Shown piece by piece: positions 1 to 9,519 of a stretch of DNA of 64,000 nt (its first letter is position 1; each line of letters opens with the position of its first letter). The position numbers were made by a program, and so were the translations under genes. Source of the stretch: Bacteroidetes bacterium ADurb.Bin217. Lineage in GTDB: Bacteria > Bacteroidota > Bacteroidia > Bacteroidales > UBA1715. The stretch is from contig MWCJ01000001.1 in the NCBI GenBank assembly GCA_002069975.1, positions 1 through 64,000 on the forward strand, written 5' to 3'. A model generated the notes under the pieces. The model made no database searches, was not told the DNA's origin, and worked only from the letters and a program-made list of their open reading frames with translations.

Positions 1-45
1 AGATTTGTCCATAGTAGAATAGATTTTTAAGCGAACCAAATCTAC

Positions 46-90
46 TAAAAAAGAGAAAGGAAGACTAACATCTTCCTTCTCTTAATTTTT
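46..90 (-). terminator. Terminator downstream of the superoxide dismutase gene
   Basis: A stem of about 13 bp (bases 51-64 against 71-83, one bulge) has a 6-base loop. It is flanked by an A-run on the left (U-tail for minus-strand transcripts) and a T-run on the right (U-tail for plus-strand transcripts). It may therefore serve both the minus-strand SOD gene and any plus-strand gene ending left of the window. Confidence 0.75.
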
Positions 91-149
91 TATCGGACAA
101 CAATGAAAATCAAATGCTTTTCAAACTAAAAGAATGGAAAAATCAAAAA

Positions 150-899
150 CTATTTTTTTGCTTCAGTATATTTTTTGTTTACTTCGTTCCAATTTACAAT
201 GCTATAAAATGCTGATATATAATCAACTCTGCGGTTTTGGTAGTTGAGGTAATATGCATGTTCCCAAACATCTAATCCTAAAATAGGTGTGCCTTTTTTA
301 TCTACGACATCCATAAGAGGATTGTCTTGATTTGGTGTAGAGCTAACAAATAATTTTCCATTAGCATCAACACTTAGCCATGCCCAGCCGGAGCCAAATC
401 GTGTTGTTGCAGCTTGAGAGAATTGTGCTTTAAATTCATCAAAACTGCCAAAATCTTTCATAATTGCATTTGCGATTTCTAAGTTTTCGGCTGGTTTTTC
501 GCTTCCCGAAGCCGAGAGTATAGACCAAAATAAGTTATGGTTGTAATATCCGCCTCCATTGTTGCGAACCGCAGCAGAATGTTTAGAAATAGTAGCGAGT
601 ATAAATTCAATATTTTTACCTTCGAGTTCAGTTCCTTTAATTGCTGTATTTAAATTATTGGTATATGCTCCATGGTGTTTTTCATAATGAATTTCCATAG
701 TGCGTGCATCAATATATGGTTCTAAAGCAGAATAACTGTAAGGTAATTTTGGTAATTCAAACACGGAACCTTGTACCTGTGTTTGTGTATTTGTATGTGT
801 TGTCATAATAGTTTGTTTTGAATAATTAGTATACGATATTAATTGAGCCTTACTATATAAGGATAATATTATTGCTGTTAATAAAACTGTAGCTTTCAT
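150..899 (-). CDS. Superoxide dismutase (Fe/Mn family) with a signal peptide
   Basis: Disproportionates superoxide to oxygen and hydrogen peroxide. The four metal ligands are visible: H71 (in HYEKHH), H121 (in YYNHNLFW), D210 and H214 (in LDVWEHAYY). Second-sphere residues look Mn-type or cambialistic: Gly at 117, where Fe-SODs carry the active-site Gln, and Gln191 in NQDNPL. The first 19 residues ([19 protein letters not shown]) form a hydrophobic signal peptide, so the enzyme is probably exported to the periplasm or surface. An internal ATG at 806 (residue 32) would give a cytoplasmic form, but the hydrophobic leader argues for the upstream start. It sits alone between terminators, suggesting a monocistronic unit. 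Family assignment is certain; metal preference and export are inferred. Confidence 0.95.
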   Translation of the reverse strand: MKATVLLTAIILSLYSKAQLISYTNYSKQTIMTTHTNTQTQVQGSVFELPKLPYSYSALEPYIDARTMEIHYEKHHGAYTNNLNTAIKGTELEGKNIEFILATISKHSAAVRNNGGGYYNHNLFWSILSASGSEKPAENLEIANAIMKDFGSFDEFKAQFSQAATTRFGSGWAWLSVDANGKLFVSSTPNQDNPLMDVVDKKGTPILGLDVWEHAYYLNYQNRRVDYISAFYSIVNWNEVNKKYTEAKK

Positions 900-967
900 A
901 GTTGTAATTTTAGTTAATTAAAAACAATTAATTTTAATATATGTCGTATCATATTTAAATTACTTAC

Positions 968-1001
968 AAAAAAAAAGCCTCATAATCGAAGTTATAAGGC
1001 T
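968..1001 (-). terminator. Terminator after the 292-codon lipoprotein gene
   Basis: A 10-bp stem with one mismatch (976-985 against 992-1001) has a 6-base loop. It is followed on the minus strand by a U-run of about nine (968-976). It lies 26 nt past the stop of the lipoprotein gene. Confidence 0.85.
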
Positions 1002-1026
1002 CTTATACGAAATATATTTAGATTTT

Positions 1027-1905
1027 TTATAGATTATCAAGGATTTGAGTTAAATCGTTATCGGATATTTTTGTTAGTGTAACTACAATTGTTGTATCGC
1101 CAGTTATTGTTTTGTTTGTGGTATAACTATATAGTTGGTTTTGTTTATCTATAGCCATACAAATAAAAGTAACTTGTTCTCCAATAGGTGTTTCTATTTG
1201 TTTATGATTGTTTATTCTTACAATGCTTTGTGCTGAAGAAACATACATATACATTTCTACAGTTTCTAAATTGTCAGTTTCGGAGGTGAACGATACAATT
1301 GCTTGATTGGTATATGATGCTTGTTTTCCTGCAGCATTCCAACCTAATGATACTAATCCTAGATAACCATATTCTGTTGCAGAATAAATATCAGTAGATT
1401 TGCTCCATGTAAAAGGATCGGTTGCTTGTTGGTAATACACTGACATATCTTGATTTGCAAGAGAATCTTTAATTTCAACTTCTATAGCTTTATTTTGTCG
1501 TAATTGTAATTCGGTATCGTTTTTAAATGTGCGAATTCTTACTTCTCCTTTGCTTGTATAATATCCGTCTGAAGTATTGTTGGTAGCTTGATAATATATC
1601 ATATCCTTAATGCTGTATAGTTCTACTAGTTTTAGCGTGTATGGATAATATATGCTATCGCCGTTTGTAAATTGTAAGTCAGATTTGTTAATACAAATGC
1701 GTGTCCCTAATTTTCCTGTCAACGGGCATTCGCCTAACGTGTCGATTATGTATTCTTGTTCTTCTTGTTTTTTTGAATCAAAATACTCATTCATTGATTC
1801 GTAAGAAGTTGTTTCGGTTTCTATTCTATCTTTAGAACAGTTTTGGAATGAAATTACTACAATTATTGCTGCAACAATTGTTTGTATTTTTTGAAGTGTT
1901 TTCAT
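1027..1905 (-). CDS. Hypothetical lipoprotein
   Basis: 292 residues. The N-terminus is a short hydrophobic helix ending in SFQNC with Cys23, a loose Bacteroidetes-type lipobox followed by SKD, so a lipid-anchored envelope protein is likely. The rest is polar and rich in Thr and Tyr with alternating hydrophobic residues, suggesting a beta-rich fold. I recognise no enzyme motif or named family. The gene has its own terminator downstream and lies 82 bp from the small barrel gene upstream; co-transcription is possible but unproven. Function unknown. Confidence 0.7.
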   Translation of the reverse strand: MKTLQKIQTIVAAIIVVISFQNCSKDRIETETTSYESMNEYFDSKKQEEQEYIIDTLGECPLTGKLGTRICINKSDLQFTNGDSIYYPYTLKLVELYSIKDMIYYQATNNTSDGYYTSKGEVRIRTFKNDTELQLRQNKAIEVEIKDSLANQDMSVYYQQATDPFTWSKSTDIYSATEYGYLGLVSLGWNAAGKQASYTNQAIVSFTSETDNLETVEMYMYVSSAQSIVRINNHKQIETPIGEQVTFICMAIDKQNQLYSYTTNKTITGDTTIVVTLTKISDNDLTQILDNL

Positions 1906-1987
1906 AGTACTAAATTTTTAATGGTTTAAAACTTTATTTTGATACTTATACACAAGAACATTACAATACCCCTATGAAGGTGGAGAT

Positions 1988-2500
1988 TTATTTTCCGGGG
2001 CATTTAACAGAACTGCGTGATCCACTATGGTAACCGGCTCCGCTATTGCAGCTTAAGTCTATAAGTATACCTATGCGAATGTTAGCTTCGCGGAAAATTA
2101 AATTGTATCGATATTCAGCAAAAGGATTAAGGCAGCGGTCAGAAACAATTCCTAATCCAACTTCGCCGGCTATATTGTGTAGCTTTGCATCTTTCATTGG
2201 TGATTCTGTATAATTAAGCCAAGCATCATATGAAACGTGCCCCAGAGCATAGAGATGTGATGAACGAAACGAAAGAAATGGGACTTGAAGTCCAATGCCT
2301 GCATACACTTCACTAACTTTGTTGAAAAATGGATAATATGCTATTTGTGGCGTTATTGATATAAATGAAATTGGCACTACAGCTCGTAATTCTATGCCAA
2401 GACTTTCTGTTTGAATATTACCTGCGAGTCCGCCACCAATAGATTGAGAGTAAGAATATTGTGCAAGAAGCACGCCTATGCATATAAATAAATATTTCAT
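1988..2500 (-). CDS. Small outer-membrane beta-barrel-like protein
   Basis: About 170 residues from the ATG at 2500. The frame stays open up to 2557, but the later ATG starts a clean signal peptide (MKYLFICIGVLLAQYSYSQ), so I prefer it. The mature part has repeated amphipathic strands (for example IGGGLAGNIQTESLGIELRA and VYAGIGLQVPFLSFR), as in 8-stranded outer-membrane barrels of the OmpA/OmpW size class. The C-terminus is Ser/Gly/Cys-rich and does not end in the usual aromatic residue. No specific family recognised. Confidence 0.6.
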   Translation of the reverse strand: MKYLFICIGVLLAQYSYSQSIGGGLAGNIQTESLGIELRAVVPISFISITPQIAYYPFFNKVSEVYAGIGLQVPFLSFRSSHLYALGHVSYDAWLNYTESPMKDAKLHNIAGEVGLGIVSDRCLNPFAEYRYNLIFREANIRIGILIDLSCNSGAGYHSGSRSSVKCPGK

Positions 2501-2635
2501 ATTTTTTTTTATCAAAAATAGATATTTTTGCGTATCCATGAACGTAATGTATTTCAAACATTATTAACATTTTATAACAATTTGTATTTTGTTGGAAATC
2601 TTTATAACTTCTTTATAAGTTTCAATTTGTAAAAA

Positions 2636-2665
2636 TTGTATCGTAGGTAAAAAGGATTATATTTG
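2636..2665 (+). promoter_or_regulatory. Bacteroidetes-type promoter for ileS
   Basis: TTG at 2636-2638 and TATATTTG at 2658-2665, separated by 19 nt, match the TTG-N19-TAnnTTTG pattern of the Bacteroidetes primary sigma factor. The ileS ATG follows at 2698. Confidence 0.7.
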
Positions 2666-2697
2666 CACGATTTTATAAAAAACTTGTCAATTTCACA

Positions 2698-5600
2698 ATG
2701 AATAAGGCGTTTAAAGAATATTCGGGATTAGATTTATCTGCAGTAAACAAGGACATTCTTGCTAAGTGGATAGCAGAAGATACATTTAAACAAAGTATAC
2801 AGAGTCGTCAAGGTTCTCCGTCGTTTGTTTTTTATGAAGGTCCGCCTTCAGCAAATGGTTTGCCTGGTATTCATCATGTTATGGCTCGTGCTATAAAAGA
2901 TATTTTTTGTCGTTTCAAAACTATGCAAGGGTATCAAGTGCATCGTAAAGCTGGTTGGGATACCCATGGATTGCCGGTAGAACTTGGTGTTGAAAAGGAA
3001 TTAGGAATAACAAAAGAAGATATTGGCAAGAAAATTAGTGTTGAAGAATATAATCAAGCTTGTAGACAAAATGTAATGAAGCATACAAGTGAATGGGAGA
3101 ATTTGACACAAAAAATCGGGTATTGGGTAGATATGGAGCATCCTTATATTACCTATGATAATAAATATATTGAAACAATATGGTATTTGCTTAAACAATT
3201 GTTTGATAAAGGATTATTGTATAAAGGATATACTATTCAGCCATATTCGCCGGCAGCAGGTACTGGTTTAAGTTCTCATGAATTGAATCAACCGGGCTGT
3301 TATCGTGATGTGAAAGATACTACATGTGTTGCTCAGTTTAAGGTTATATCAAATGCTGCATCGCAATGGTTGTTGCCAAATAATTCATCGCAATTGTTTA
3401 TTTTGGCATGGACTACAACACCGTGGACATTGCCTTCAAATACAGCATTGTGTGTTGGATCAAAAATTACGTATGTGCAAGTTCAAACATTTAATCCATA
3501 TACGGCAGAACCTATCTTGGTAGTTTTAGCAAAAGAGCGTGTGTCTGCATATTTTTCTGAAAAAGGATTAGAAGCTTCAATAGATTCATTTACTATAGGC
3601 GAAAAAATATTACCATATCGTATTTTACAAGAATTTACCGGAGATAAACTTTGTGGAATATCATATGAACAACTTATACCATGGGTAACACCACAAGGTA
3701 AGGCATTTGAAGTAATAAGCGGAGATTTTGTAACTACCCAAGATGGAACCGGTATTGTTCATATAGCACCAACATTTGGTGCAGACGATGCCTTTGTCGC
3801 AAAGCAACATGGAATTACAGGTTTGTATGTGATAGATTCTAAAGGAAATCAATCACCTCTTGTTGACAAACAAGGTAGGATGATACCAATTGCAGATATG
3901 GATGCGGAATTTGTAGCTAAATATGTTTCGTTAGATATATATGAACCTTTTGCCGGAAGGTATGTCAAAAATGAATATGATGACACCTTGACCGAGCAAG
4001 ATGCAACACTTGATGTGGATATTTCTGTAGAATTAAAGAAAGCAAATAGGGCATTCAAGGTTGAAAAACATGTCCACAATTATCCTCACTGTTGGCGAAC
4101 CGACAAACCTATATTGTATTATCCTCTTGACTCGTGGTTTATTCAAACACCTAAGGTTAAAGATCGTTTAATTGAATTAAATTCAACAATTAATTGGAAA
4201 CCGGCATCAACCGGTACCGGAAGGTTTGGAAAATGGTTGGAAAATTTGCAAGATTGGAATTTGTCACGATCGCGATATTGGGGAACACCATTGCCAATAT
4301 GGGTAAGCGAAGATAAGACCGAATTACTATGTATTGGTTCCTTGGAAGAATTACAAGCAGAAATAGAAAAATCTATAGCGGCAGGAATTATGCAAGACAA
4401 TCCATTGCGAGACTTTAAACCTGGCGATTTTTCGAAAGAAAATTATGCGGTGTTTGATATGCATCGTCCATTTGTTGATAGAATTGTACTTGTGTCGAAA
4501 AGTGGAGCAAAAATGTTTAGAGAAACAGACTTAATTGATGTATGGTTTGATTCTGGTGCAATGCCATATGCTCAATTGCATTATCCATTCGAAAATAAAG
4601 AGGTGTTTAAAACGGTATACCCTGCAGATTTTATTGCAGAAGGAGTCGACCAAACTCGTGGTTGGTTTTTTACACTTCATGCATTAGCAACTATGTTGTT
4701 TGATACTGTTGCTTTCAAAAATGTAATTTCAAATGGGTTGGTATTAGATAAAAATGGCAACAAAATGTCGAAACGACTTGGAAATGCTGTTGACCCATTC
4801 AAAGAAATTGAAGAAAAAGGTTCAGACCCCTTACGTTGGTATATGGTTACTAATGCATCTCCGTGGGATAATTTAAAATACGATTCAGAAGGAATAGACG
4901 AGGTAAAACGAAAATTTTTCGGAACATTGTACAACACCTATTCGTTCTTTTCTTTGTATGCAAATTTAGATTCGTTTGCAATGCAATATCCCGAAATTCC
5001 GTATGAAAATCGCCCTGAATTGGATAGATGGATACTTTCGTTGTTACATACGTTAATAAAAGATGTAACAATGCATTATGAGAGCTACGAACCAACAAAA
5101 GCAGGTCGTTGTATTCAAGATTTTGTGATGGACAATGTGAGCAATTGGTTTGTTCGTTTATCGCGTAAACGGTATTGGAAAGGTGAGATGAATGAAGATA
5201 AAATATCGGCATATCAAACCTTGTATACTTGTTTAGAAACCGTTGCGTTACTTATGGCACCTATAGCACCATTTTATTCTGATAGATTGTTTTCTGATTT
5301 GAATGCTGTTACCGGAAGATATTTAGTTCCGTCTGTACATTTAGCTGATTTCCCAAAATATAATCAATCCAATATTGATGTGAAATTAGAAGAACGTATG
5401 GCTATTGCACAAACTGTTTCTTCTATGATATTGGCACTTCGCAGGAAAGTAGCAATTAAAGTTCGTCAGCCATTACAAAAAGTAATAATTCCAAAAATAA
5501 GTGAAGAATTCGCTCAAGATATTGCCACTGTAGCTGAAATTATAAAAACAGAAGTAAATGTAAAAGAAATTGAATTACTTGAAGATGCTTCGGGTATTTT

Positions 5601-6132
5601 GGTGAAAAAAGTAAAACTTAATTTTAAAGCATTAGGACCAAAATATGGTAAAATAATGAAGCAAATTGCTCAATATGTGTCTGAAATGAAAAATGAAGAT
5701 ATTTTTGCGTTTGAAAAGCAAGGTATATTAGATTTTGAAATTGAGGGGCAGCCTGTACAAATTTTAGTTGAAGAAGTTGAAATAATTTCGGAAGATATTC
5801 CCGGATGGCAAGTGGCAAACGAAGGTATTATAACGGTCGCACTAGATACTACTATTACCACAGAATTGTTGTATGAAGGTATTGCAAGAGAATTTGTAAA
5901 TAGAATTCAAAATTTCAGAAAAGAAATTGGTCTTGAAGTTACCGATAAAATATGTCTTGAAATTCAGAAACATGAAGCTGTGAATGCTGCTATTAGTGTG
6001 CATTCAGAGTATATTAAAGCTGAAACATTATGTGCCCAAATTAATTTATTAGATAAAATAGAACAAATAAACCAAAAAGTCGTAGAAATTGACAATACAA
6101 TTGAGACAATAATTGCTATTTCTAAGGCGTAA
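2698..6132 (+). CDS. ileS: Isoleucyl-tRNA synthetase
   Basis: Class I aminoacyl-tRNA synthetase that charges tRNA-Ile, with proofreading against valine. The HIGH-type signature is GIHH at residues 57-60 and the KMSKR loop is at 689-693. Between them lies the large CP1 editing domain (about 180-440) with the TTPWTLPSN motif. The 1144-residue length, the absence of a recognisable C-terminal zinc-finger cysteine set and the extended C-terminal region fit the long IleRS class common in Bacteroidetes. It is first in a plus-strand run with a DksA-like gene and lspA (15 and 21 nt gaps). The start is the first ATG after a good promoter. No T-box or Ile-rich leader was seen upstream. Confidence 0.97.
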   Translation: MNKAFKEYSGLDLSAVNKDILAKWIAEDTFKQSIQSRQGSPSFVFYEGPPSANGLPGIHHVMARAIKDIFCRFKTMQGYQVHRKAGWDTHGLPVELGVEKELGITKEDIGKKISVEEYNQACRQNVMKHTSEWENLTQKIGYWVDMEHPYITYDNKYIETIWYLLKQLFDKGLLYKGYTIQPYSPAAGTGLSSHELNQPGCYRDVKDTTCVAQFKVISNAASQWLLPNNSSQLFILAWTTTPWTLPSNTALCVGSKITYVQVQTFNPYTAEPILVVLAKERVSAYFSEKGLEASIDSFTIGEKILPYRILQEFTGDKLCGISYEQLIPWVTPQGKAFEVISGDFVTTQDGTGIVHIAPTFGADDAFVAKQHGITGLYVIDSKGNQSPLVDKQGRMIPIADMDAEFVAKYVSLDIYEPFAGRYVKNEYDDTLTEQDATLDVDISVELKKANRAFKVEKHVHNYPHCWRTDKPILYYPLDSWFIQTPKVKDRLIELNSTINWKPASTGTGRFGKWLENLQDWNLSRSRYWGTPLPIWVSEDKTELLCIGSLEELQAEIEKSIAAGIMQDNPLRDFKPGDFSKENYAVFDMHRPFVDRIVLVSKSGAKMFRETDLIDVWFDSGAMPYAQLHYPFENKEVFKTVYPADFIAEGVDQTRGWFFTLHALATMLFDTVAFKNVISNGLVLDKNGNKMSKRLGNAVDPFKEIEEKGSDPLRWYMVTNASPWDNLKYDSEGIDEVKRKFFGTLYNTYSFFSLYANLDSFAMQYPEIPYENRPELDRWILSLLHTLIKDVTMHYESYEPTKAGRCIQDFVMDNVSNWFVRLSRKRYWKGEMNEDKISAYQTLYTCLETVALLMAPIAPFYSDRLFSDLNAVTGRYLVPSVHLADFPKYNQSNIDVKLEERMAIAQTVSSMILALRRKVAIKVRQPLQKVIIPKISEEFAQDIATVAEIIKTEVNVKEIELLEDASGILVKKVKLNFKALGPKYGKIMKQIAQYVSEMKNEDIFAFEKQGILDFEIEGQPVQILVEEVEIISEDIPGWQVANEGIITVALDTTITTELLYEGIAREFVNRIQNFRKEIGLEVTDKICLEIQKHEAVNAAISVHSEYIKAETLCAQINLLDKIEQINQKVVEIDNTIETIIAISKA

Positions 6133-6147
6133 AAAAAGGAGGCTGAT

Positions 6148-6531
6148 ATGGAACAAGAAAAAACACGATACTCAGATGCTGAGTTAGAGGAATTCAAGCA
6201 AATAATACTTGAAAAATTGGATAAAGCAATTTTGGATTATGACCAATTGAAGCTTTCTATCCGTCATCAAGACGGTAATGATATTCAAGATACATCGCCA
6301 ACATTCAAAATATTTGAAGAAGGAGCAGCTGTGTTATCTAAAGAAGAAACCGGAAAATTAGCAGAACGACAAGAAAAGTTTATTCAGCATTTAAAAGCAG
6401 CATTAATTCGTATTGAAAATAAAACATACGGAATCTGTAGAAACAGTGGTAAACTTATTTCAAAAGATCGTTTGCGTGCAGTACCACATGCAACTTTAAG
6501 TATTGACGCTAAAAATGCAGGTACAAAATAA
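6148..6531 (+). CDS. TraR/DksA-family regulator lacking the zinc cysteines
   Basis: 127 residues: an N-terminal coiled-coil region (about 10-95), then the C-terminal globule GICRNSGKLISKDRLRAVPH. In DksA this globule carries a four-Cys zinc site; here only C97 remains, and the RLRAVPHAT segment is conserved. Such zinc-less DksA-like proteins are common in Bacteroidetes. A role in modulating RNA polymerase, by analogy with DksA, is inferred. A GGAGG-like sequence precedes the ATG. It sits between ileS and lspA, a gene order often seen in this phylum. Confidence 0.88.
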   Translation: MEQEKTRYSDAELEEFKQIILEKLDKAILDYDQLKLSIRHQDGNDIQDTSPTFKIFEEGAAVLSKEETGKLAERQEKFIQHLKAALIRIENKTYGICRNSGKLISKDRLRAVPHATLSIDAKNAGTK

Positions 6532-6552
6532 TTCCAATTCTATAGGTAGGTT

Positions 6553-7161
6553 ATGAAAAAAGAACATTGGGCTGTATTACTTGTTTTTCTTATTTTGTTT
6601 GTTGATCAGCTTACAAAAATTTTAGTAAAAACAAGTATGCATGCTGAAGAAATGATACCCGTTCTCGGTGATAGAGTTTTTATTTATTTTGTTGAAAATC
6701 CAGGGTTCGCTTTTGGAATGAAATTCGGAGGAGTTTTTGGTAAAATTGCACTTACACTTTTTCGAATTGTTGCTTCTTTTTTTATAGCATTATATATTAG
6801 GAAATTAATTAAACGTGACGCTCCTTTAGATGTTGTTATTGGTTTAAGTGCCATACTCGCAGGAGCAATGGGCAATATAATAGATAGTGCATTTTATGGG
6901 GTTTTATTTGGTGAAAGCTCGTTTGGAACTGTTGCTGAATTTTTGCCTGAATCAGGAGGGTATGCTCCATTTTTACAGGGGCATGTGGTCGATATGATAT
7001 ATTGTCCAATTTTACGCGGCACATTTCCAGATTGGTTACCAATTTTTGGGGGTGATTCATTCACTTTTTTTAGACCAATATTTAATATAGCCGATTCTGC
7101 AATTACTGTAGGTGTTATTTATTTGTTATTGTTTCAGCGAAAATTTTTTAAAGAAATATAA
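6553..7161 (+). CDS. lspA: Lipoprotein signal peptidase (signal peptidase II)
   Basis: Inner-membrane aspartyl protease that removes the signal peptide from diacylglyceryl-modified prolipoproteins. Catalytic aspartates are D147 (GHVVDMIY) and D181 (FNIADSAIT). Other family motifs are VDQLTK at 17-22, VENPGFAFG at 48-56 and GNIIDS at 107-112. Four membrane helices are evident. At 202 residues it is longer than the E. coli enzyme (164) because of an insert at about 113-143, a typical Bacteroidetes feature. The stop codon shares one base with the ATG of the next gene. The window encodes several lipoproteins that are probable substrates. Confidence 0.95.
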   Translation: MKKEHWAVLLVFLILFVDQLTKILVKTSMHAEEMIPVLGDRVFIYFVENPGFAFGMKFGGVFGKIALTLFRIVASFFIALYIRKLIKRDAPLDVVIGLSAILAGAMGNIIDSAFYGVLFGESSFGTVAEFLPESGGYAPFLQGHVVDMIYCPILRGTFPDWLPIFGGDSFTFFRPIFNIADSAITVGVIYLLLFQRKFFKEI

Positions 7162-7613
7162 TGTCAAATTTTAGTGGAATTCTAAATTCCCCATTGGGAA
7201 TACTTACAATTCGCGCTACTAAATCTGCTGTTTATTCTATCGATTTTTTTGAATCAAATGAAATGATAAAAGAAAATGATGTGATTTTAGAATGTAAACA
7301 TCAAATCGATGAATATTTTAATAAACGTAGAATTCATTTTACAATTCCAATTGAATTATCTGGTAGTTTATTTTTTTTGAATGTTTTGCATATTTGCCAA
7401 ACAATTCCTTTCGGTACCACAACTACGTATTCAAATATAGCAAATAATCTTCAAAAACCTCAAGCAAAACGAGCTGTAGGGCAAGCATTGCATCGAAACC
7501 CATTGCCAATTATAATTCCTTGTCATAGGGTCGTTCATAAACAATCAAAAAATGCAGGATATGCCGGAGAGATATGGCGAAAACAAATACTTTTGGATTT
7601 AGAAAAACAATAG
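7161..7613 (+). CDS. ogt: Methylated-DNA--protein-cysteine methyltransferase (Ogt type)
   Basis: Suicide repair protein that transfers the alkyl group from O6-alkylguanine to its own cysteine. The active site is IIPCHRVV with C121. The upstream AVGQALHRNPLP segment is the DNA-recognition helix-turn-helix with the Arg-finger region. 150 residues is short for Ogt, so the N-terminal domain is compact. The 1-nt overlap with lspA implies translational coupling. Gene name by family; Ogt versus Ada-C cannot be separated further here. Confidence 0.93.
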   Translation: MSNFSGILNSPLGILTIRATKSAVYSIDFFESNEMIKENDVILECKHQIDEYFNKRRIHFTIPIELSGSLFFLNVLHICQTIPFGTTTTYSNIANNLQKPQAKRAVGQALHRNPLPIIIPCHRVVHKQSKNAGYAGEIWRKQILLDLEKQ

Positions 7614-7626
7614 AAAATTATATAGT

Positions 7627-8676
7627 ATGAAAATTCAATTTGAACAAACAATAATCGAAAAAATAGTAATACATCGAATTGGCAATAAAAATGAAAATCA
7701 AGGTATAGAACTTTCTCATTCCGAAGTTCTTATAGAAGATGAGCATACAAAAAATATTTTGTTGTCGTTTTTTTTATCCCCATTCAAAGCACCTGATTTA
7801 TATCAATTTAATTTAGAGAAAATATCAGACGAAGATTCTGTGTTGCAAAGTATAACACGTATGTTTGATTTTGAACAAGAATTTTATGTGCAATCTGCAA
7901 ATATTGCACAAAAATTATATGCGGTATCAAATCATCCAAATATCAAACAAGGTGAATTATATGTTGTGTATTTTAGAAATTGTGAAGTTGATGAGAATTT
8001 AGTTGATGCTATTGGTATTTTTAAATCAGAAAATAAAGATACATACATTAAAGTATTCCAAGATGGTGAAAATTTTGGTGTGGAACACGAACGTGGAATT
8101 AATATTAAAAAATTGGATAAAGGTTGTATTATTTTTAATGTAGAGTCCGAAACCGGATATGCTATGAAAATATTAGATAATACCAATAAGCAAAATGAAG
8201 CATTGTATTGGATAGATGATTTTGTTGCTGCAAAAAAGATTGAAAATGAGTATTTTAACACATCTACATTTCTTCAAATTTGTAAAAATTTTACCGAGAA
8301 TGTGTTGACAGAAAAGAATAATGTAGAAAAAAATGAGCAGTTGGGATTTATGAATAAATCCTATGAATATTTTAAAGAAAATAATTATTTTGATGAGATA
8401 GATTTTAAAAAAAATGTAATTGGAAATCCAGAAATAATTGAAAGTTTTGATTCGTTTAAGCAAAATTTTGAGGAAAATTATGAAATACAGCCAAAATCTG
8501 AATTTGAAATTTCACCGGAAGCGGTAAAAAAATCAAAAAAATACGTGAGAAGTGTTATAAAACTCGATAAGAATTTTCATATTTATGTGCATTCAAAACC
8601 TGAATATATAGAGAAGGGGTTTGATTCAAATAGAAAGATGAATTTTTATAAAGTTTTTTTCGAAAAAGAGGAATAA
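7627..8676 (+). CDS. Nucleoid-associated protein, YejK/NdpA family
   Basis: 349 residues resembling the 37-kDa nucleoid-associated protein family (PF04245). It opens with a beta strand and the IVIHRIGNKNENQGIELS segment typical of Bacteroidetes members, continues with the YFLSPF-like motif (FFLSPFKAPDLYQF), and has the central VVYFRNCEVDENLVDAIGIF strand pair that in this family precedes a conserved GIFKSE region. These proteins bind DNA or the nucleoid in other bacteria; the cellular role here is inferred. It lies 13 nt after the methyltransferase gene. Confidence 0.8.
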   Translation: MKIQFEQTIIEKIVIHRIGNKNENQGIELSHSEVLIEDEHTKNILLSFFLSPFKAPDLYQFNLEKISDEDSVLQSITRMFDFEQEFYVQSANIAQKLYAVSNHPNIKQGELYVVYFRNCEVDENLVDAIGIFKSENKDTYIKVFQDGENFGVEHERGINIKKLDKGCIIFNVESETGYAMKILDNTNKQNEALYWIDDFVAAKKIENEYFNTSTFLQICKNFTENVLTEKNNVEKNEQLGFMNKSYEYFKENNYFDEIDFKKNVIGNPEIIESFDSFKQNFEENYEIQPKSEFEISPEAVKKSKKYVRSVIKLDKNFHIYVHSKPEYIEKGFDSNRKMNFYKVFFEKEE

Positions 8677-8760
8677 GACGGTAAATAATTATGTTGGTAA
8701 TTTAAATATAAATGTTATTAATAATAGAGATGTTTTCTATAACTGCATCGAAAAAAATAT

Positions 8761-8768
8761 TATTTTTG
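8761..8768 (+). promoter_or_regulatory. Possible -7 promoter element
   Basis: TATTTTTG matches TAnnTTTG, 34 nt before the lipoprotein ATG at 8803 and inside a 126-bp gap. No clear TTG lies at the -33 distance, so support is moderate. Confidence 0.4.
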
Positions 8769-8802
8769 CTGATGTTACAATTTTTAAGTTAGGAATTTCG
8801 AT

Positions 8803-9507
8803 ATGCAATTTCAAAAGAAAATTATATTTACTGTACTAAAATTATGTGTAGTTCTTTATATGTTGAATTTATTGCATTCGTGTTCTATTTCCGGAGAAAA
8901 TGAAGGTGTAATTGAATATGATATTGAATTTAACGAGGAAGAACGAAAAAAAAATGAAATAATAGATTTATTGCCAAAAACAATGAAATATTATTTTAAA
9001 AATAATAGTGCAATTAGTGAAATTAGTTATATGGGGGTTTTTAGAACTGCGTATATAAGTAATTTTGACGAAAAGACCAATACTATTTTATTCTATTTTA
9101 TGCCAAATAAGTATTATTGTACAACAGCATTTGGTGAAAAAACAATAGGGTATGATCCAATGCCCGGAATTAAATTGGAAGAAACCGGTGAAAGTAAAGA
9201 TATTAAAGGAATAAAAGCATATAGAGTACGTGTAACATTCGAAGATAAATCAATTGACCCATATGATGTGTGGTATACAAAAGATTTCAAAGTGCATAAT
9301 CCCAATTGGCATACCCCTTATAAAGATATAAATGGAGTACTTCTTGATTATAGAATTAAAATGAAGGGAATTTCAATGCATATGACAGTGAGTTCGTTTG
9401 CAGATGAAGCTGTTGATTCTGCAAAATTTCAAATTCAAAAATCATATAAAAAGGTTAATCCTAATGAAATGGATAAGATTTTTGATAAACACTTAAATAT
9501 GTTTTAA
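8803..9507 (+). CDS. Hypothetical lipoprotein
   Basis: 234 residues. The N-terminal hydrophobic segment ends in LLHSC with Cys27, a plausible lipobox. The mature protein begins GVIEYDIEF and continues as alternating strands (for example YYFKNNSAISEIS and LDYRIKMKGISMHMTVSSF). This is reminiscent of the LolA/DUF4412-like folds common in Bacteroidetes lipoproteins, though I cannot assign it firmly. It lies 12 nt upstream of ftsK, and a second LolA-like gene follows ftsK, so the whole unit may belong to envelope biogenesis. Function unknown. Confidence 0.7.
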   Translation: MQFQKKIIFTVLKLCVVLYMLNLLHSCSISGENEGVIEYDIEFNEEERKKNEIIDLLPKTMKYYFKNNSAISEISYMGVFRTAYISNFDEKTNTILFYFMPNKYYCTTAFGEKTIGYDPMPGIKLEETGESKDIKGIKAYRVRVTFEDKSIDPYDVWYTKDFKVHNPNWHTPYKDINGVLLDYRIKMKGISMHMTVSSFADEAVDSAKFQIQKSYKKVNPNEMDKIFDKHLNMF

Positions 9508-9519
9508 TTAAAAATTCGT

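Noticed and set aside
2558-2697. T-box or Ile leader ahead of ileS
   Set aside because: No leader ORF, Ile-codon run, T-box motif or terminator is present; only a normal promoter.
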